Part shown: in pieces, positions 8,026 through 15,690 of the stretch
Layout of the letters: every line of letters begins with the position of its first letter
How positions within the stretch are numbered: the stretch's first letter is position 1
Assembly: GCA_033763355.1 (NCBI GenBank)
Contig: JANRKT010000346.1
Location: 1 to 15,887, forward strand
DNA from: JANRKT01 sp033763355
GTDB lineage: Bacteria; Bacteroidota; Bacteroidia; Chitinophagales; Chitinophagaceae
Length of the DNA stretch: 15,887 nt
Reading direction: 5' to 3'
The notes under the pieces: model-generated
What the model was told of the DNA's origin: nothing
Databases searched by the model: none
Seen by the model: the letters and a program-made list of their open reading frames with translations, nothing else
Position numbers and translations under genes: made by a program

Positions 8026-9249
8026 TCAGCCTGAAATGACTTCACCCTTCTGCAACGAGTGCTGCAATTGTTTTATGGGGCTGACACGGGTTCCCGGGCT
8101 TAATGAATAGAAATATGATAAACCCCATCCGCAAAAGAAATAGGCATGGGACGGGATAAGATAGCTTGTTCCGAATGAAAACATGCAGGCGGCGAAAATG
8201 CAGAATACAAGGCCGGCATCATTGGTTTTAAAAAGTTTTTTCAGCAATACCGCAAAGCCAAGGTACAGTAGTACCAACCCATATAAACCGAAATAATAAG
8301 CATGGTCAATATAAGCAGAGTGAATATGAGTCCCTTTCTCTTCCCAGCCTTCAACTTCCATTACATCTCCCAGCTCAAAAGCCTGCAGGCCCCATCCCAA
8401 TACCGGTTTTTCATATATCCTTGTAAGAAAAAACTGGTTTTGTTCCATCCGCCAGCTGCCCGTTCCCTGGGTATTGAAATTTTTAATATCATCAATCTGA
8501 GAGGAAACTTCTGTCAGGAACTGCGTACTGAAAAATCCCTGGAAGAAGACAAGGCCGAGATATGCTGTAACTATTGAGGCCAGGGCAAATTTTCCCATCA
8601 CCCTCGGATATTTCAGCATTATTATTACAAGAGCCAGTGATGTTGCAATCCAGACGGTTCTGTGCTGTGCAATAAAAATAAAAGCAAGTGGAAATAATAT
8701 TTTTACAAAACTTTTTTCCTTGCCCGATACAAACAACAGCATGTAATGTATGAAGGGAATCAGCAGCAAGCCAGCTTCCATTGAATTGATGATCCTGAAA
8801 TCACTTCCCCAACGGAAAGCATCCCTTGATCCGGTAAGAAATAATACTGCAACTTTCAGAACCAGCAGGGCATAAATCCATTTAATTACTGTTTCAATAT
8901 TAAAACTGCGCTTTATATGCGCAATTATAAATGCACAGCAAATACCCAGCGGTACAAGTACTTTATTAAAAACATGCGGGTATATAAAAAATGTGCCGTA
9001 TTCCCAGTATGAAGTAAACATTAAATAAATAAAATGAAGGGTAACCCCGGCAGCAATAACCTTTAAAAAACGGGGCAGCTCAAAAAAATAAACGGCTGTA
9101 ATAAAAAGATGGATAAACACAAGCGCAAACTCACAGAATTTCTTTACCGTCACTTCTGCCGGGTTTTCTGCATTGGTAAAACTTACACAGAAAAAAAGCA
9201 CAAGCGGGAAATAAAGTGCTGAAATATATTTAACTGACAGCCTGATCAT
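8026..9249 (-). CDS. Wzy-type polymerase or O-antigen ligase family membrane protein, copy 1
   Basis: This 407-residue polytopic membrane protein starts at ATG 9249. That start aligns residue for residue with its downstream paralog, so the TTG three codons upstream is not favoured. About ten hydrophobic helices are visible. The features are those of the Wzy_C/O-antigen ligase superfamily: IAQHRTVWIA (193-202) with a likely functional arginine, a periplasmic loop with WRMEQNQFFLTRIYEKPVLG (266-285), and HSAYIDHAYYFGLYG (310-324), which fits the WaaL signature H-[NSQ]-x9-G-x2-[GTY]. Known members polymerise lipid-linked repeat units or transfer polymer to an acceptor in the periplasm. It overlaps the upstream GT4 by 20 bases and is followed, after 104 A/T-rich bases, by a paralog about 60-65% identical by hand alignment. 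Which of the two is the polymerase cannot be decided here. Confidence 0.86.
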   Translation of the reverse strand: MIRLSVKYISALYFPLVLFFCVSFTNAENPAEVTVKKFCEFALVFIHLFITAVYFFELPRFLKVIAAGVTLHFIYLMFTSYWEYGTFFIYPHVFNKVLVPLGICCAFIIAHIKRSFNIETVIKWIYALLVLKVAVLFLTGSRDAFRWGSDFRIINSMEAGLLLIPFIHYMLLFVSGKEKSFVKILFPLAFIFIAQHRTVWIATSLALVIIMLKYPRVMGKFALASIVTAYLGLVFFQGFFSTQFLTEVSSQIDDIKNFNTQGTGSWRMEQNQFFLTRIYEKPVLGWGLQAFELGDVMEVEGWEEKGTHIHSAYIDHAYYFGLYGLVLLYLGFAVLLKKLFKTNDAGLVFCIFAACMFSFGTSYLIPSHAYFFCGWGLSYFYSLSPGTRVSPIKQLQHSLQKGEVISG

Positions 9250-10312
9250 AAAACTCAATTAGTTTGCTTACGTTTTTCAGGCCGTATTTGGCCGCAACAT
9301 ATTTTTTTGCATTTTCGGATACCTTTGACTTAAGGCTTTGGTTTTTATGCACCGATATGAATGTATCTGCAACAGCATCAAGATTGCTGAAATTAACCAC
9401 AAAGCCAGTTTTATTATGGGTTACGAGGGCTTTTAGCCCGTATGTATCATTAACAAAAACAACCCTTCCGCTGCTCATGGCTTCCACGCATGAAATACTC
9501 AGGCCTTCGTAATCAGAGGGCATCATAAAATAGGAGGCCTTTGCAAGATAAGTTTCAACATCGTTCCTGTTTCCGCAAAAAGTAACCTGTTCATTGATGC
9601 CTAATTTTTTTGCTGTTTCTGTTTCGCATTGTTCAAGTTCACCTGTGCCCAAATGCAGGTAATGAAAGATATGGCCCCTGTCTTTGAGTATTTTTATCAG
9701 CTTTAGTATTGCAGTATGGTTTTTAAGGGGGATGCACGACCCCACACTGATGATTGTATTTGATACAGATTGTTTGTTCAGGCAGTCTGTATTTGCAGCT
9801 GTAAATCTCCCGGTGTCAATCCAGTTGTTGATTAATACGGTTTTTGTTTTATACACTTTCAGTTCATTTTCATAAACTGATTTTGCAATGGAAAGGAATT
9901 TTACCTTAAGAATATGCTGTGCAACCCAGTGATGGATCAACCTTCTCAGGTACAGGTAACCGCTGAATGAAAAATTGCTGTGCACCGTTCTGATGATATT
10001 TTTTTTAAAAGGCGTCCAGCAGGTTAATGCTACCCACAAAAAGGCCTGCTCATTGTGAATATGAATGATATCAAATTTGTTTGCCCTGATGTACCTTCTT
10101 AATTGCGTAAAGAAGGAAAAGTTTTTACGGAAAGGGATATGTGCTACATGAAAACCCTTCTGCCTTAATACAGGCGCATATTCACCTTCGTTTTTGCCCA
10201 TTGCAAGGGCATGGGTTTCTACTCCTGCTTTTTTAAAAAGCGATTCCGCGGTTGAGAGCATAATCTCTGCACCGGAATATTTTATTTCTGCAAGTATGTG
10301 TAGAACTTTCAT
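9230..10312 (-). CDS. Family 4 glycosyltransferase (GT-B fold)
   Basis: This 360-residue protein starts at ATG 10312, overlapping the previous stop by four bases. It opens MKVLHILAEIKYSGAEIML, the glycine-bearing loop of GT4 enzymes, followed by FDIIHIHNEQAFLW (80-93) and HSNFSFSGYLYLRR (111-124). The C-terminal domain has ISVGSCIPLKNH (188-199), HLGTGELEQCE (220-230) and SDYEGLSISCVEAMSSG (266-282), whose E269 and E277 form the E-x7-E donor-binding pair. It probably adds one sugar to the growing repeat unit. The donor is unknown. The reading frame ends 20 bases inside the next gene, a further sign of a compact, coupled block. Confidence 0.9.
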   Translation of the reverse strand: MKVLHILAEIKYSGAEIMLSTAESLFKKAGVETHALAMGKNEGEYAPVLRQKGFHVAHIPFRKNFSFFTQLRRYIRANKFDIIHIHNEQAFLWVALTCWTPFKKNIIRTVHSNFSFSGYLYLRRLIHHWVAQHILKVKFLSIAKSVYENELKVYKTKTVLINNWIDTGRFTAANTDCLNKQSVSNTIISVGSCIPLKNHTAILKLIKILKDRGHIFHYLHLGTGELEQCETETAKKLGINEQVTFCGNRNDVETYLAKASYFMMPSDYEGLSISCVEAMSSGRVVFVNDTYGLKALVTHNKTGFVVNFSNLDAVADTFISVHKNQSLKSKVSENAKKYVAAKYGLKNVSKLIEFYDQAVS

Positions 10313-11469
10313 TTTGCTACTTTATGGTACAATTCGAGGTATTGGTTCAATACAACCGAAGGATGGAAACGATTTATAGCTTGCTGCCTTGCCTGTTGAG
10401 CAAGTGTAGAAAAATTTTCTTCTGCAAGTGCCTTTACAAGGGCATTGCAAACTGCCTTAGGCGAAGTAATATCAGAAAGTACCCCGCCGCCGTTTTTTAA
10501 CATCCATGGTGAACCTCCGCTTTTTTCCCCTGCAATGACAGGAATGCCCATTGCCATTGCTTCAATAATTACCATCGGACATGATTCTTCAAGCGATGTG
10601 TGGAGGAGCAGGTCGCAATCAGATAATTTTTCCATCAGTTCCCCGAAATGAAGCCCCCCGTGAAATTTTACATTGCGGGTAATATTGTTTTTTTGTGCGT
10701 ATTCATGAGCAGGTTCGTTTTCACCATGTTCTTTTCCAAACAGGTGAAGTTCTGCATCAGGGTAATGCTGCAGCAATAAATTAAAAGCCTGCATACCTGC
10801 ATGCGTATTTTTCAACTTATTAAAACCACTGTTTATCATCGTTATCCTGGGATTGGGTTTCCATTCTCTTTTTCTGTAAAGATTAAACACCCACTCCGGT
10901 TCAAAATTCGGGATGGCATCAATTTTTACCGAGCAGAATTTCTCGTTTTCAGATGCAGTATAGGGCGAAACCGCATTGATGTATTTTGCCTTCCTGAGAT
11001 TCCTTACAGCCATAACAAACCTTGCAAGGCGGTATATGTCTTTATGTATCTGCAGTACGCGGAGCGGCGAGTCATGGCAAGTTAAAATGGTTTTGTTCTT
11101 CCAGTTTAATGCAGGCCACGCAAACTCATATTGCCAGTGTGCATGGATAACATCGGGCTTTGCCTGGTTTATAAAACCTTTTAATAAATTGGCTTCTTTT
11201 CTGAAGAGGTCCATGATCCTGTACCTGGCCCTTTTGCGGTAGTGGCCATAATAAATGGTAAGGTTCTTTCCTTTTATTACCCTGCTTTTCCCTTCGGGCA
11301 AATCCGGAGAGAGTGAAAATACAGACACTTCGTAATTCTTTTTGATAAGCTCAATAACGAGGTTGTTTACAGGAATACCCCCCATGCCAGCGGGGAGTGA
11401 ATCGCTGTAATTAAAAATATACTCAGACAACTGAGTGGTTGAGCAGGGGCCGGCTATACCAATATGCAT
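10309..11469 (-). CDS. Family 4 glycosyltransferase (GT-B fold)
   Basis: From ATG 11469 the protein has 386 residues and opens MHIGIAGPCS; this start leaves one base after the preceding TAA. An ATG at 11499 would add ten residues lying inside the upstream gene. The N-terminal half has the acceptor-side glycine-rich loop PAGMGGIPVNNLVIELIKK (26-44) and PDVIHAHWQYEFAWPAL (105-121). The C-terminal half has INSGFNKLKN (212-221), the donor-binding EESCPMVIIEAMAMG (294-308) with the E-x7-E pair E295/E303, and IPVIAGEKSGG (309-319). These define retaining GT4 enzymes that add a sugar from a nucleotide donor to the lipid-linked repeat unit at the cytoplasmic face. Donor and linkage cannot be read from sequence. 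Its stop overlaps the next ATG (ATGA), so it is probably translationally coupled to the second GT4. Confidence 0.9.
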   Translation of the reverse strand: MHIGIAGPCSTTQLSEYIFNYSDSLPAGMGGIPVNNLVIELIKKNYEVSVFSLSPDLPEGKSRVIKGKNLTIYYGHYRKRARYRIMDLFRKEANLLKGFINQAKPDVIHAHWQYEFAWPALNWKNKTILTCHDSPLRVLQIHKDIYRLARFVMAVRNLRKAKYINAVSPYTASENEKFCSVKIDAIPNFEPEWVFNLYRKREWKPNPRITMINSGFNKLKNTHAGMQAFNLLLQHYPDAELHLFGKEHGENEPAHEYAQKNNITRNVKFHGGLHFGELMEKLSDCDLLLHTSLEESCPMVIIEAMAMGIPVIAGEKSGGSPWMLKNGGGVLSDITSPKAVCNALVKALAEENFSTLAQQARQQAINRFHPSVVLNQYLELYHKVAK

Positions 11470-11470
11470 G

Positions 11471-12367
11471 TTAAAACGGAAGTTTTTTTGAGAAATCACC
11501 TTTTAATCCATCTAAATAGGCAGATAAAAAGTTGCCTGCATACCTGAAATTTTTTCCCAGCGGAAAATTGAGCAGGTAAAACACAAACTGAACAATTGCC
11601 TGGCGGACACCGTACAGGCGGGATTTATCTTTTATCATGTTGGCCCAGTTCCTGAAATAGCAGTACGCTTTCCAGTCAAACGGCCCTGCAAATACATAGC
11701 TGTTGCCTATATATTTTTTTATGGGCATCCTGTCTTTGGGATGAAAGAACCTGGCGGCAAGAATGGATACAATTTTTATCCCATGTTCTCTTATCCTGAT
11801 GGTGTATTCATCTTCATCTCCCCATATAAAATATTCAGGGCGGGGCAAGCCGCATTTTTCTATGGTTGATCTTTTAAATAATATGCCATTCATAAAGCAG
11901 GAATAATTTTCTGCTTCATGTGCAAAATCTTTTTTCAGGTGTGAGAAATGATTGTATTCAACGCCATTGTGCCTGAAATGAAAAGACAGCTCACCTGTTT
12001 CATTGTCAACAAGGCAAACCGGGCAAAGCACGGCATTGTTGCCATAGGAGTAACCTGCATCAAGTAAAGTCTCAAGGCAATTTTCATCCGGGAAGCCGTC
12101 ATCGTCCATAACCCATATCCATTCATAACCCATCCCGTATGCCTGCTTCATCCCTTTGTTGAACCCTCCGGCTGAACCTATGTTTTCACCGTGAATAACA
12201 TGCAGGTCGTTTTGGGTATCAAGCCAGCTGCCTGTACCATCTGTACTGCCATTGTTGATGACGATTATCCTGTCAGGCCTTACAGTTTGCGCATGGAGCG
12301 ATTCAATGCATTTTTTCAGCAGGTTAAGCCTGTTGTATGTTACTATTACTGCCGCTATTTGGGCCAT
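11471..12367 (-). CDS. Family 2 glycosyltransferase, probable galactofuranosyltransferase
   Basis: This 298-residue cytoplasmic GT-A enzyme has AAVIVTYNRLNLLKKCIESL at residues 5-24, NNGSTDGTGSW (38-48), GENIGSAGGFNKG (60-72), the metal-binding WVMDDD (85-90), a candidate catalytic segment YFIWGDEDEYTIR (179-191) and a later histidine in FFHPKD (207-212). The N-x-G-S-A-G-G-F and D-D-D pattern with an acidic W-G-D-E-D motif and a downstream His resembles GlfT1/GlfT2 galactofuranosyltransferases and related rhamnosyltransferases. The gene begins inside the last codons of glf (13-base overlap), supporting use of UDP-galactofuranose. The donor assignment is an inference; rhamnose is the main alternative. 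A hydrophobic stretch near the C-terminus (256-270) may touch the membrane. The next gene starts one base after its TAA. Confidence 0.87.
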   Translation of the reverse strand: MAQIAAVIVTYNRLNLLKKCIESLHAQTVRPDRIIVINNGSTDGTGSWLDTQNDLHVIHGENIGSAGGFNKGMKQAYGMGYEWIWVMDDDGFPDENCLETLLDAGYSYGNNAVLCPVCLVDNETGELSFHFRHNGVEYNHFSHLKKDFAHEAENYSCFMNGILFKRSTIEKCGLPRPEYFIWGDEDEYTIRIREHGIKIVSILAARFFHPKDRMPIKKYIGNSYVFAGPFDWKAYCYFRNWANMIKDKSRLYGVRQAIVQFVFYLLNFPLGKNFRYAGNFLSAYLDGLKGDFSKKLPF

Positions 12368-13488
12368 AATTCCAGTTTGTATTGTTCGATAAATTCTTTG
12401 GCTTTCTGAAGCGCCTCTGCAATTACGTGGTGCATGTCCATATACCTGTAAGTTGCAAGCCTGCCAAGAAATGTATAGTTTGGCAATGTGGCAAGTTCCT
12501 GCTGGTAAAGTTTCAGCTTCTCCATATCTGCCGACAGCCTCTTGGGATAAAACGGAACATCATCTGCTTCGGTTTCCTTGCTGTACTCTTTGAAATAAAC
12601 TGTTTTTTCATGCTGTTCCCAGGGGGTAAAATGTTTGTGTTCAACAATCCTTGTAAACGGAACGGACTCATCTGTATAATTGATTTGTGCATTGCCCTGG
12701 AAATCGCCTGTTCCTTCATTTCTCTCAAACGATACTGTTCTGTAACTGAGCCTGCCGTGTTTATATTTAAAAAATGCATCAATGGGCCCTGAATAAAAGA
12801 TATGTTCAAAACCATTTGTATCAAAACCGTCATCAAATTTTGTATTCAGCTTTACTTCAATATTAGGGTGTGTAAGCATGCTTTCAAAAATAGCTGTGTA
12901 ACCATCTCTTGGCATGGCTTGTATGTGGTTTGAATAGTAATTGTCGTTGTAATTAAACCTCACCGGCAACCTTTTAAGTATTGAAGCAGGAAGTTCCCTT
13001 GGCTCGCAGCCCCATTGTTTTTTGGTGTAGCCATAAAAAAATGCCCTGTATAGTTTTTCACCCAGGAATTTCAGCGCCTGTTCTTCAAAATTTTTTGGCT
13101 CTGCGATTGTGTTATCAGCCAGTGAAGCGATAAATGCCTCTGCTTCTTTGGGATTAAATGACTTCCCGAAAAGCTGGTTAATGGTGTGCAGGTTAACCGG
13201 CAGTGAATATACCTGCCCGTTATGTACCGCTTTTACACGGTAAACAAAGGGCACAAACTCGCCGAACTGCTGCAGGTAATTCCATACTTCCTCATTATCT
13301 GTATTAAAAATATGCGGGCCGTAGGTGTGAACCATCACCCCAGTTGATTCATCCCTTGCAGTATGGCAGTTGCCGCCAATATGCTGCCTTTCGTCTATAA
13401 CCAGCACCCTGCAATCAAGACTGTTTACCAGGCGTTCGGCAATAACTGCTCCTGAAAAACCTGCTCCTATAATTAAAAAGTTATTCAT
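12355..13488 (-). CDS. glf: UDP-galactopyranose mutase
   Basis: Starting at ATG 13488 the protein has 377 residues, the usual Glf size. This start overlaps the wzx stop by four bases and places MNNFLIIGAGFSGAVIAERL, the FAD-binding Rossmann motif, at the N-terminus. An ATG at 13530 would add 14 residues of non-family sequence read from inside wzx and is less likely. Other family landmarks are HTYGPHIFNT (54-63), GYTKKQWG (153-160), the arginine-bearing FTRIVEHKHF (278-287) and GRLATYRYMDMHH (342-354). The enzyme is a cytoplasmic flavoprotein that converts UDP-galactopyranose to UDP-galactofuranose. Its presence means the polysaccharide very probably contains galactofuranose. It overlaps the next glycosyltransferase gene by 13 bases, suggesting that the two products work together. 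It is the only sugar-nucleotide enzyme in the window. Confidence 0.96.
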   Translation of the reverse strand: MNNFLIIGAGFSGAVIAERLVNSLDCRVLVIDERQHIGGNCHTARDESTGVMVHTYGPHIFNTDNEEVWNYLQQFGEFVPFVYRVKAVHNGQVYSLPVNLHTINQLFGKSFNPKEAEAFIASLADNTIAEPKNFEEQALKFLGEKLYRAFFYGYTKKQWGCEPRELPASILKRLPVRFNYNDNYYSNHIQAMPRDGYTAIFESMLTHPNIEVKLNTKFDDGFDTNGFEHIFYSGPIDAFFKYKHGRLSYRTVSFERNEGTGDFQGNAQINYTDESVPFTRIVEHKHFTPWEQHEKTVYFKEYSKETEADDVPFYPKRLSADMEKLKLYQQELATLPNYTFLGRLATYRYMDMHHVIAEALQKAKEFIEQYKLELWPK

Positions 13489-14807
13489 CCGCGGTTGATT
13501 TGAAATTTTGAAAGAATAAGTTTTATCCATTGGGTAATATAGCCGGCCCTGAAGTATTGTGTACTGAAAGGCTGGATGCCTTTTTTTACAAGGGTTATGT
13601 ACATGGTTGTTGTGATAAATATTTCTGTAAGCAGCCAGTTTAGTGCAGAGCCTATGTAGCCCCAGTACCTCACCATTACAAGGTTTAGTAAAATGCTCAG
13701 TAAAGCGCCGGAGGCGGTTATCTTAAAAAAAGTTTTATCCATTTTCAGGTTAAGCATAATCTGCATCCCGAAAATATTGCTCATCCCTACTATCATGGGT
13801 ATAAATGCAAGTATCTGAAATACCGGTACAGACGGTGAAAAAGCTTTACCATAAAAGAGGGTAAGGAAATGAGGCCCCGCAATAATCATTATCAGGCCTG
13901 TTATACCTGTCAGCGCCATTACAAATGGCAATAGTTTTCTTGTTTGGCCCAGCCCGGTTTCAAAACTTTCACCGAATGATCTTCCGATGTATGGATACAA
14001 TGCCTGTGCAAGTGGCATGGCGATTACTGATTGCATGATTACTATCAGTTTCTGGCCTGCTGTATAATACCCCACCTGTTCTGAGCTTTGATATAATCCA
14101 AGTATTACGGTATTGGTAGTTGTATAAAGGCTTATTACTACCAGGGAAAAGAAAACTGTTTTTTCGCCCCGCAATACTTCAAGGCATTTCTTTAGCGGTA
14201 TAAGCCTGAGTTTAATATTATATTTTTTTACAGCCCAGAAGAAAGCAAAAACGGAAACAGATAAATAAGCAATACCTGAAACAAGCGGCTGCCACAAATA
14301 GTCTTCCTTTTTACGTACAACCCAAAGGATCATAATGGTAAAGAGCAGTTTGGCAACAAAGTTTAAGACTGCTATTTTGGGCAGGTCCTGCATACCCTGA
14401 AAGAGCCAGTTTTGCGTAAAAACAGCAGACAGGCAAACAATAAATGAAAACAGCGCCACTTCCTTTTCCTGCCTTAACTGGGGTATGATAAAGAGCAATG
14501 TCATAAATCCGGCAACCGATAAGATAAAAAGCAGGCATTTGCTGGTAAATACCTCGTTAAATACAGAAGACCTGTTTTCTGCATTATCCGGGTCACGGGC
14601 AATTTTGCGTGTGGCTGAATAGTCAAATCCATAATTGATAAGCAAAGAAAAATACATGATAACAGCGTCTGCAAAATTGATTATACCGAATTTTTCAGGG
14701 CCTATAATACGTGATATTACAGGCACTGTTATAAGCGGAAAAACATAATTGGCGGCCTGCATTATGCCAAGCGAAAAAATATTTCTTGCAAGGTTTTTTT
14801 TACTCAA
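13485..14807 (-). CDS. wzx: Wzx-type lipid-linked oligosaccharide flippase
   Basis: This 440-residue polytopic membrane protein starts at a TTG codon (14807). The start is chosen because the predicted N-terminus (MSKKNLARNIFSLGIMQAAN) matches the usual opening of Wzx proteins; the first in-frame ATG would remove 14 conserved residues. The motifs VFPLITVPVISRIIGPEKFG (22-41) and INYGFDYSATRKIARD (57-72) are typical of the polysaccharide synthesis/MOP flippase family, and hydrophobic segments recur along the whole length. In the known family, Wzx moves undecaprenyl-diphosphate-linked repeat units across the inner membrane. It is the first biosynthetic gene after the antiterminator. Its TGA stop overlaps the ATG of glf (ATGA), implying translational coupling. 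The family call is firm; the substrate is unknown. Confidence 0.93.
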   Translation of the reverse strand: MSKKNLARNIFSLGIMQAANYVFPLITVPVISRIIGPEKFGIINFADAVIMYFSLLINYGFDYSATRKIARDPDNAENRSSVFNEVFTSKCLLFILSVAGFMTLLFIIPQLRQEKEVALFSFIVCLSAVFTQNWLFQGMQDLPKIAVLNFVAKLLFTIMILWVVRKKEDYLWQPLVSGIAYLSVSVFAFFWAVKKYNIKLRLIPLKKCLEVLRGEKTVFFSLVVISLYTTTNTVILGLYQSSEQVGYYTAGQKLIVIMQSVIAMPLAQALYPYIGRSFGESFETGLGQTRKLLPFVMALTGITGLIMIIAGPHFLTLFYGKAFSPSVPVFQILAFIPMIVGMSNIFGMQIMLNLKMDKTFFKITASGALLSILLNLVMVRYWGYIGSALNWLLTEIFITTTMYITLVKKGIQPFSTQYFRAGYITQWIKLILSKFQINRG

Positions 14808-15046
14808 GTTGAAATCTGTTTCAGATGTTATGATGGCATTTCAGCAGTATGGCATTGGCAAAATGAGGAGTGCAGCCCCATAGAGGGTTGTGAACTCCGG
14901 CCATACATGCAATGAATACTTTAGTTTTTCAGTATTAAACTGAGGTGATTGTCCCCGAACTTAAGCCTGCACATCAATTAATAAATGTGTATGGCTGAAT
15001 GTTCCGGAAAATTGTGAATCCGTAGCGGAATTTTAGGAATATAAGA
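14808..15046 (-). promoter_or_regulatory. Structured 239-base leader before the biosynthetic genes
   Basis: No convincing gene fills this spacer. It holds two overlapping, mutually exclusive inverted repeats: AATACT/AGTATT (14915-14920 with 14931-14936) and AGTTT/AAACT (14923-14927 with 14937-14941). A small hairpin, ATCTG-ttt-CAGAT (14814-14826), lies just before the TTG start of wzx. Two tiny reading frames exist on the minus strand, one of 17 codons ending inside the alternative stems and one of 26 codons (14828-14908) ending next to the last hairpin; neither resembles a known peptide. No good Bacteroidota -33/-7 promoter (TTTG and TAnnTTTG) was found by eye. The leader is a plausible place for antiterminator-dependent control. 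Confidence 0.4.
15008..15034 (-). terminator. Possible weak terminator or attenuator hairpin after the NusG-like gene
   Basis: The arms AAAATT (15008-15013) and AATTTT (15029-15034) are inverted repeats enclosing a smaller CCG-tag-CGG stem (15020-15028). The structure begins about 13 bases after the NusG-like stop. On the minus strand the last arm ends in TTTT, then GC-rich sequence, so there is only a short U-run. It could be a leaky terminator read through with help from the antiterminator. Confidence 0.35.
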
Positions 15047-15601
15047 TTAGCTGCTTATTTTAAACTGTTCCGGTGCCGGCTGTTCAAGTCGGTGAAGGAA
15101 ACTGATTTTTTCAACATGCGTTTTGTCAATTTCTGCAATCAGTGCATATCCAAGTGAAGGGAGGCTCACCTTTACAGATTTATTCATTACCTCTACTACA
15201 TTGCCTTCCCTCAGCATAAACGGCCCGTTGGTAACACGTATCTGGTCGTTAATATTAACCTGTGTTTTTTCAAGCTGAACATTGGGGTAATCATTCATGA
15301 AACGCTTGATGACGTCAATTTCCATATCTTTTATAACCGCAGGTTTACCGAGCCAGTACACACAGTTAACCACCCCGTCTGTTGATTTTACAGACAGCAG
15401 TTGTTTTTCGGCTACACGTACAAATACATAAGAATTAAACAAAGGCACATCGACAGTTTTTTTCCTGTCGCTCCACTGGCGCTGAACTTTGTTTACCGGG
15501 CAATACGCCTCTACATTTTTCTTAGTTAACAACTCTGCCACCTTTTTTTCCCAGCGGGGTTTGGTGTACAAAGCATACCATTTAGAATTTTCACTTAACA
15601 T
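15047..15601 (-). CDS. NusG-like transcription antiterminator of the RfaH/UpxY type
   Basis: This 184-residue protein starts at ATG 15601. The NGN domain fills residues 1-105: KWYALYTKPRWEKKVAELL (7-25) is the classic opening, followed by the W-S-D-R region and VPLFNSYVFVRV (52-63). The second half has a KOW-like segment, NINDQIRVTNGPFMLREGN (117-134) and then VVEV. In the known family, NusG paralogs such as RfaH and Bacteroides UpxY bind elongating RNA polymerase and prevent premature termination in long polysaccharide operons. The length fits the family. It sits 136 bases after the kinase and 239 bases before wzx, both unusually long spacers for this locus and both containing inverted repeats, so it may act on the transcript that follows it. 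Its exact target sequence cannot be told from sequence alone. Confidence 0.9.
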   Translation of the reverse strand: MLSENSKWYALYTKPRWEKKVAELLTKKNVEAYCPVNKVQRQWSDRKKTVDVPLFNSYVFVRVAEKQLLSVKSTDGVVNCVYWLGKPAVIKDMEIDVIKRFMNDYPNVQLEKTQVNINDQIRVTNGPFMLREGNVVEVMNKSVKVSLPSLGYALIAEIDKTHVEKISFLHRLEQPAPEQFKISS

Positions 15602-15669
15602 GGGATTAGATTGTTTTTCCTGTACGGTTAGTTTTACAATACGATCAAAATGGCAAGGCTTCGCACATT

Positions 15670-15690
15670 CTCAGTCACATCAGGACTGAG
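15670..15690. other. Perfect 7-bp inverted repeat between kinase and NusG-like gene
   Basis: CTCAGTC (15670-15676) and GACTGAG (15684-15690) form a perfect 7-bp stem with a 7-base loop. It sits about 47 bases past the kinase stop and about 70 bases before the NusG-like start. Read on the minus strand it is not followed by a T-tract, so it is not a textbook terminator. On the plus strand it is followed by a T-rich stretch, but no plus-strand gene leads into it. Possible roles are an attenuator, an RNA processing site or a protein-binding palindrome. Confidence 0.45.

Noticed and set aside
9250..9258. TTG start three codons upstream of the first Wzy
   Set aside because: The ATG at 9249 aligns exactly with the start of the paralog, so no extension is needed.
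11470..11499. Upstream ATG for the first GT4
   Set aside because: The extra ten residues lie within the upstream GT2 and precede the natural MHIGIAG opening; the ATG at 11469 is one base after the stop.
12382..12792. Plus-strand frame of 136 codons
   Set aside because: Antisense to glf, which has full family motifs; no domain is recognised in the plus-strand product.
13489..13530. Upstream ATG for glf adding 14 residues
   Set aside because: The extension is the wzx C-terminal region read in another frame; the ATG at 13488 overlaps the wzx stop and starts at the FAD-binding motif.
14828..14908. 26-codon minus-strand reading frame in the wzx leader
   Set aside because: No recognisable motif, no ribosome-binding signal and no way to test conservation here; noted in the leader entry but not called as a gene.
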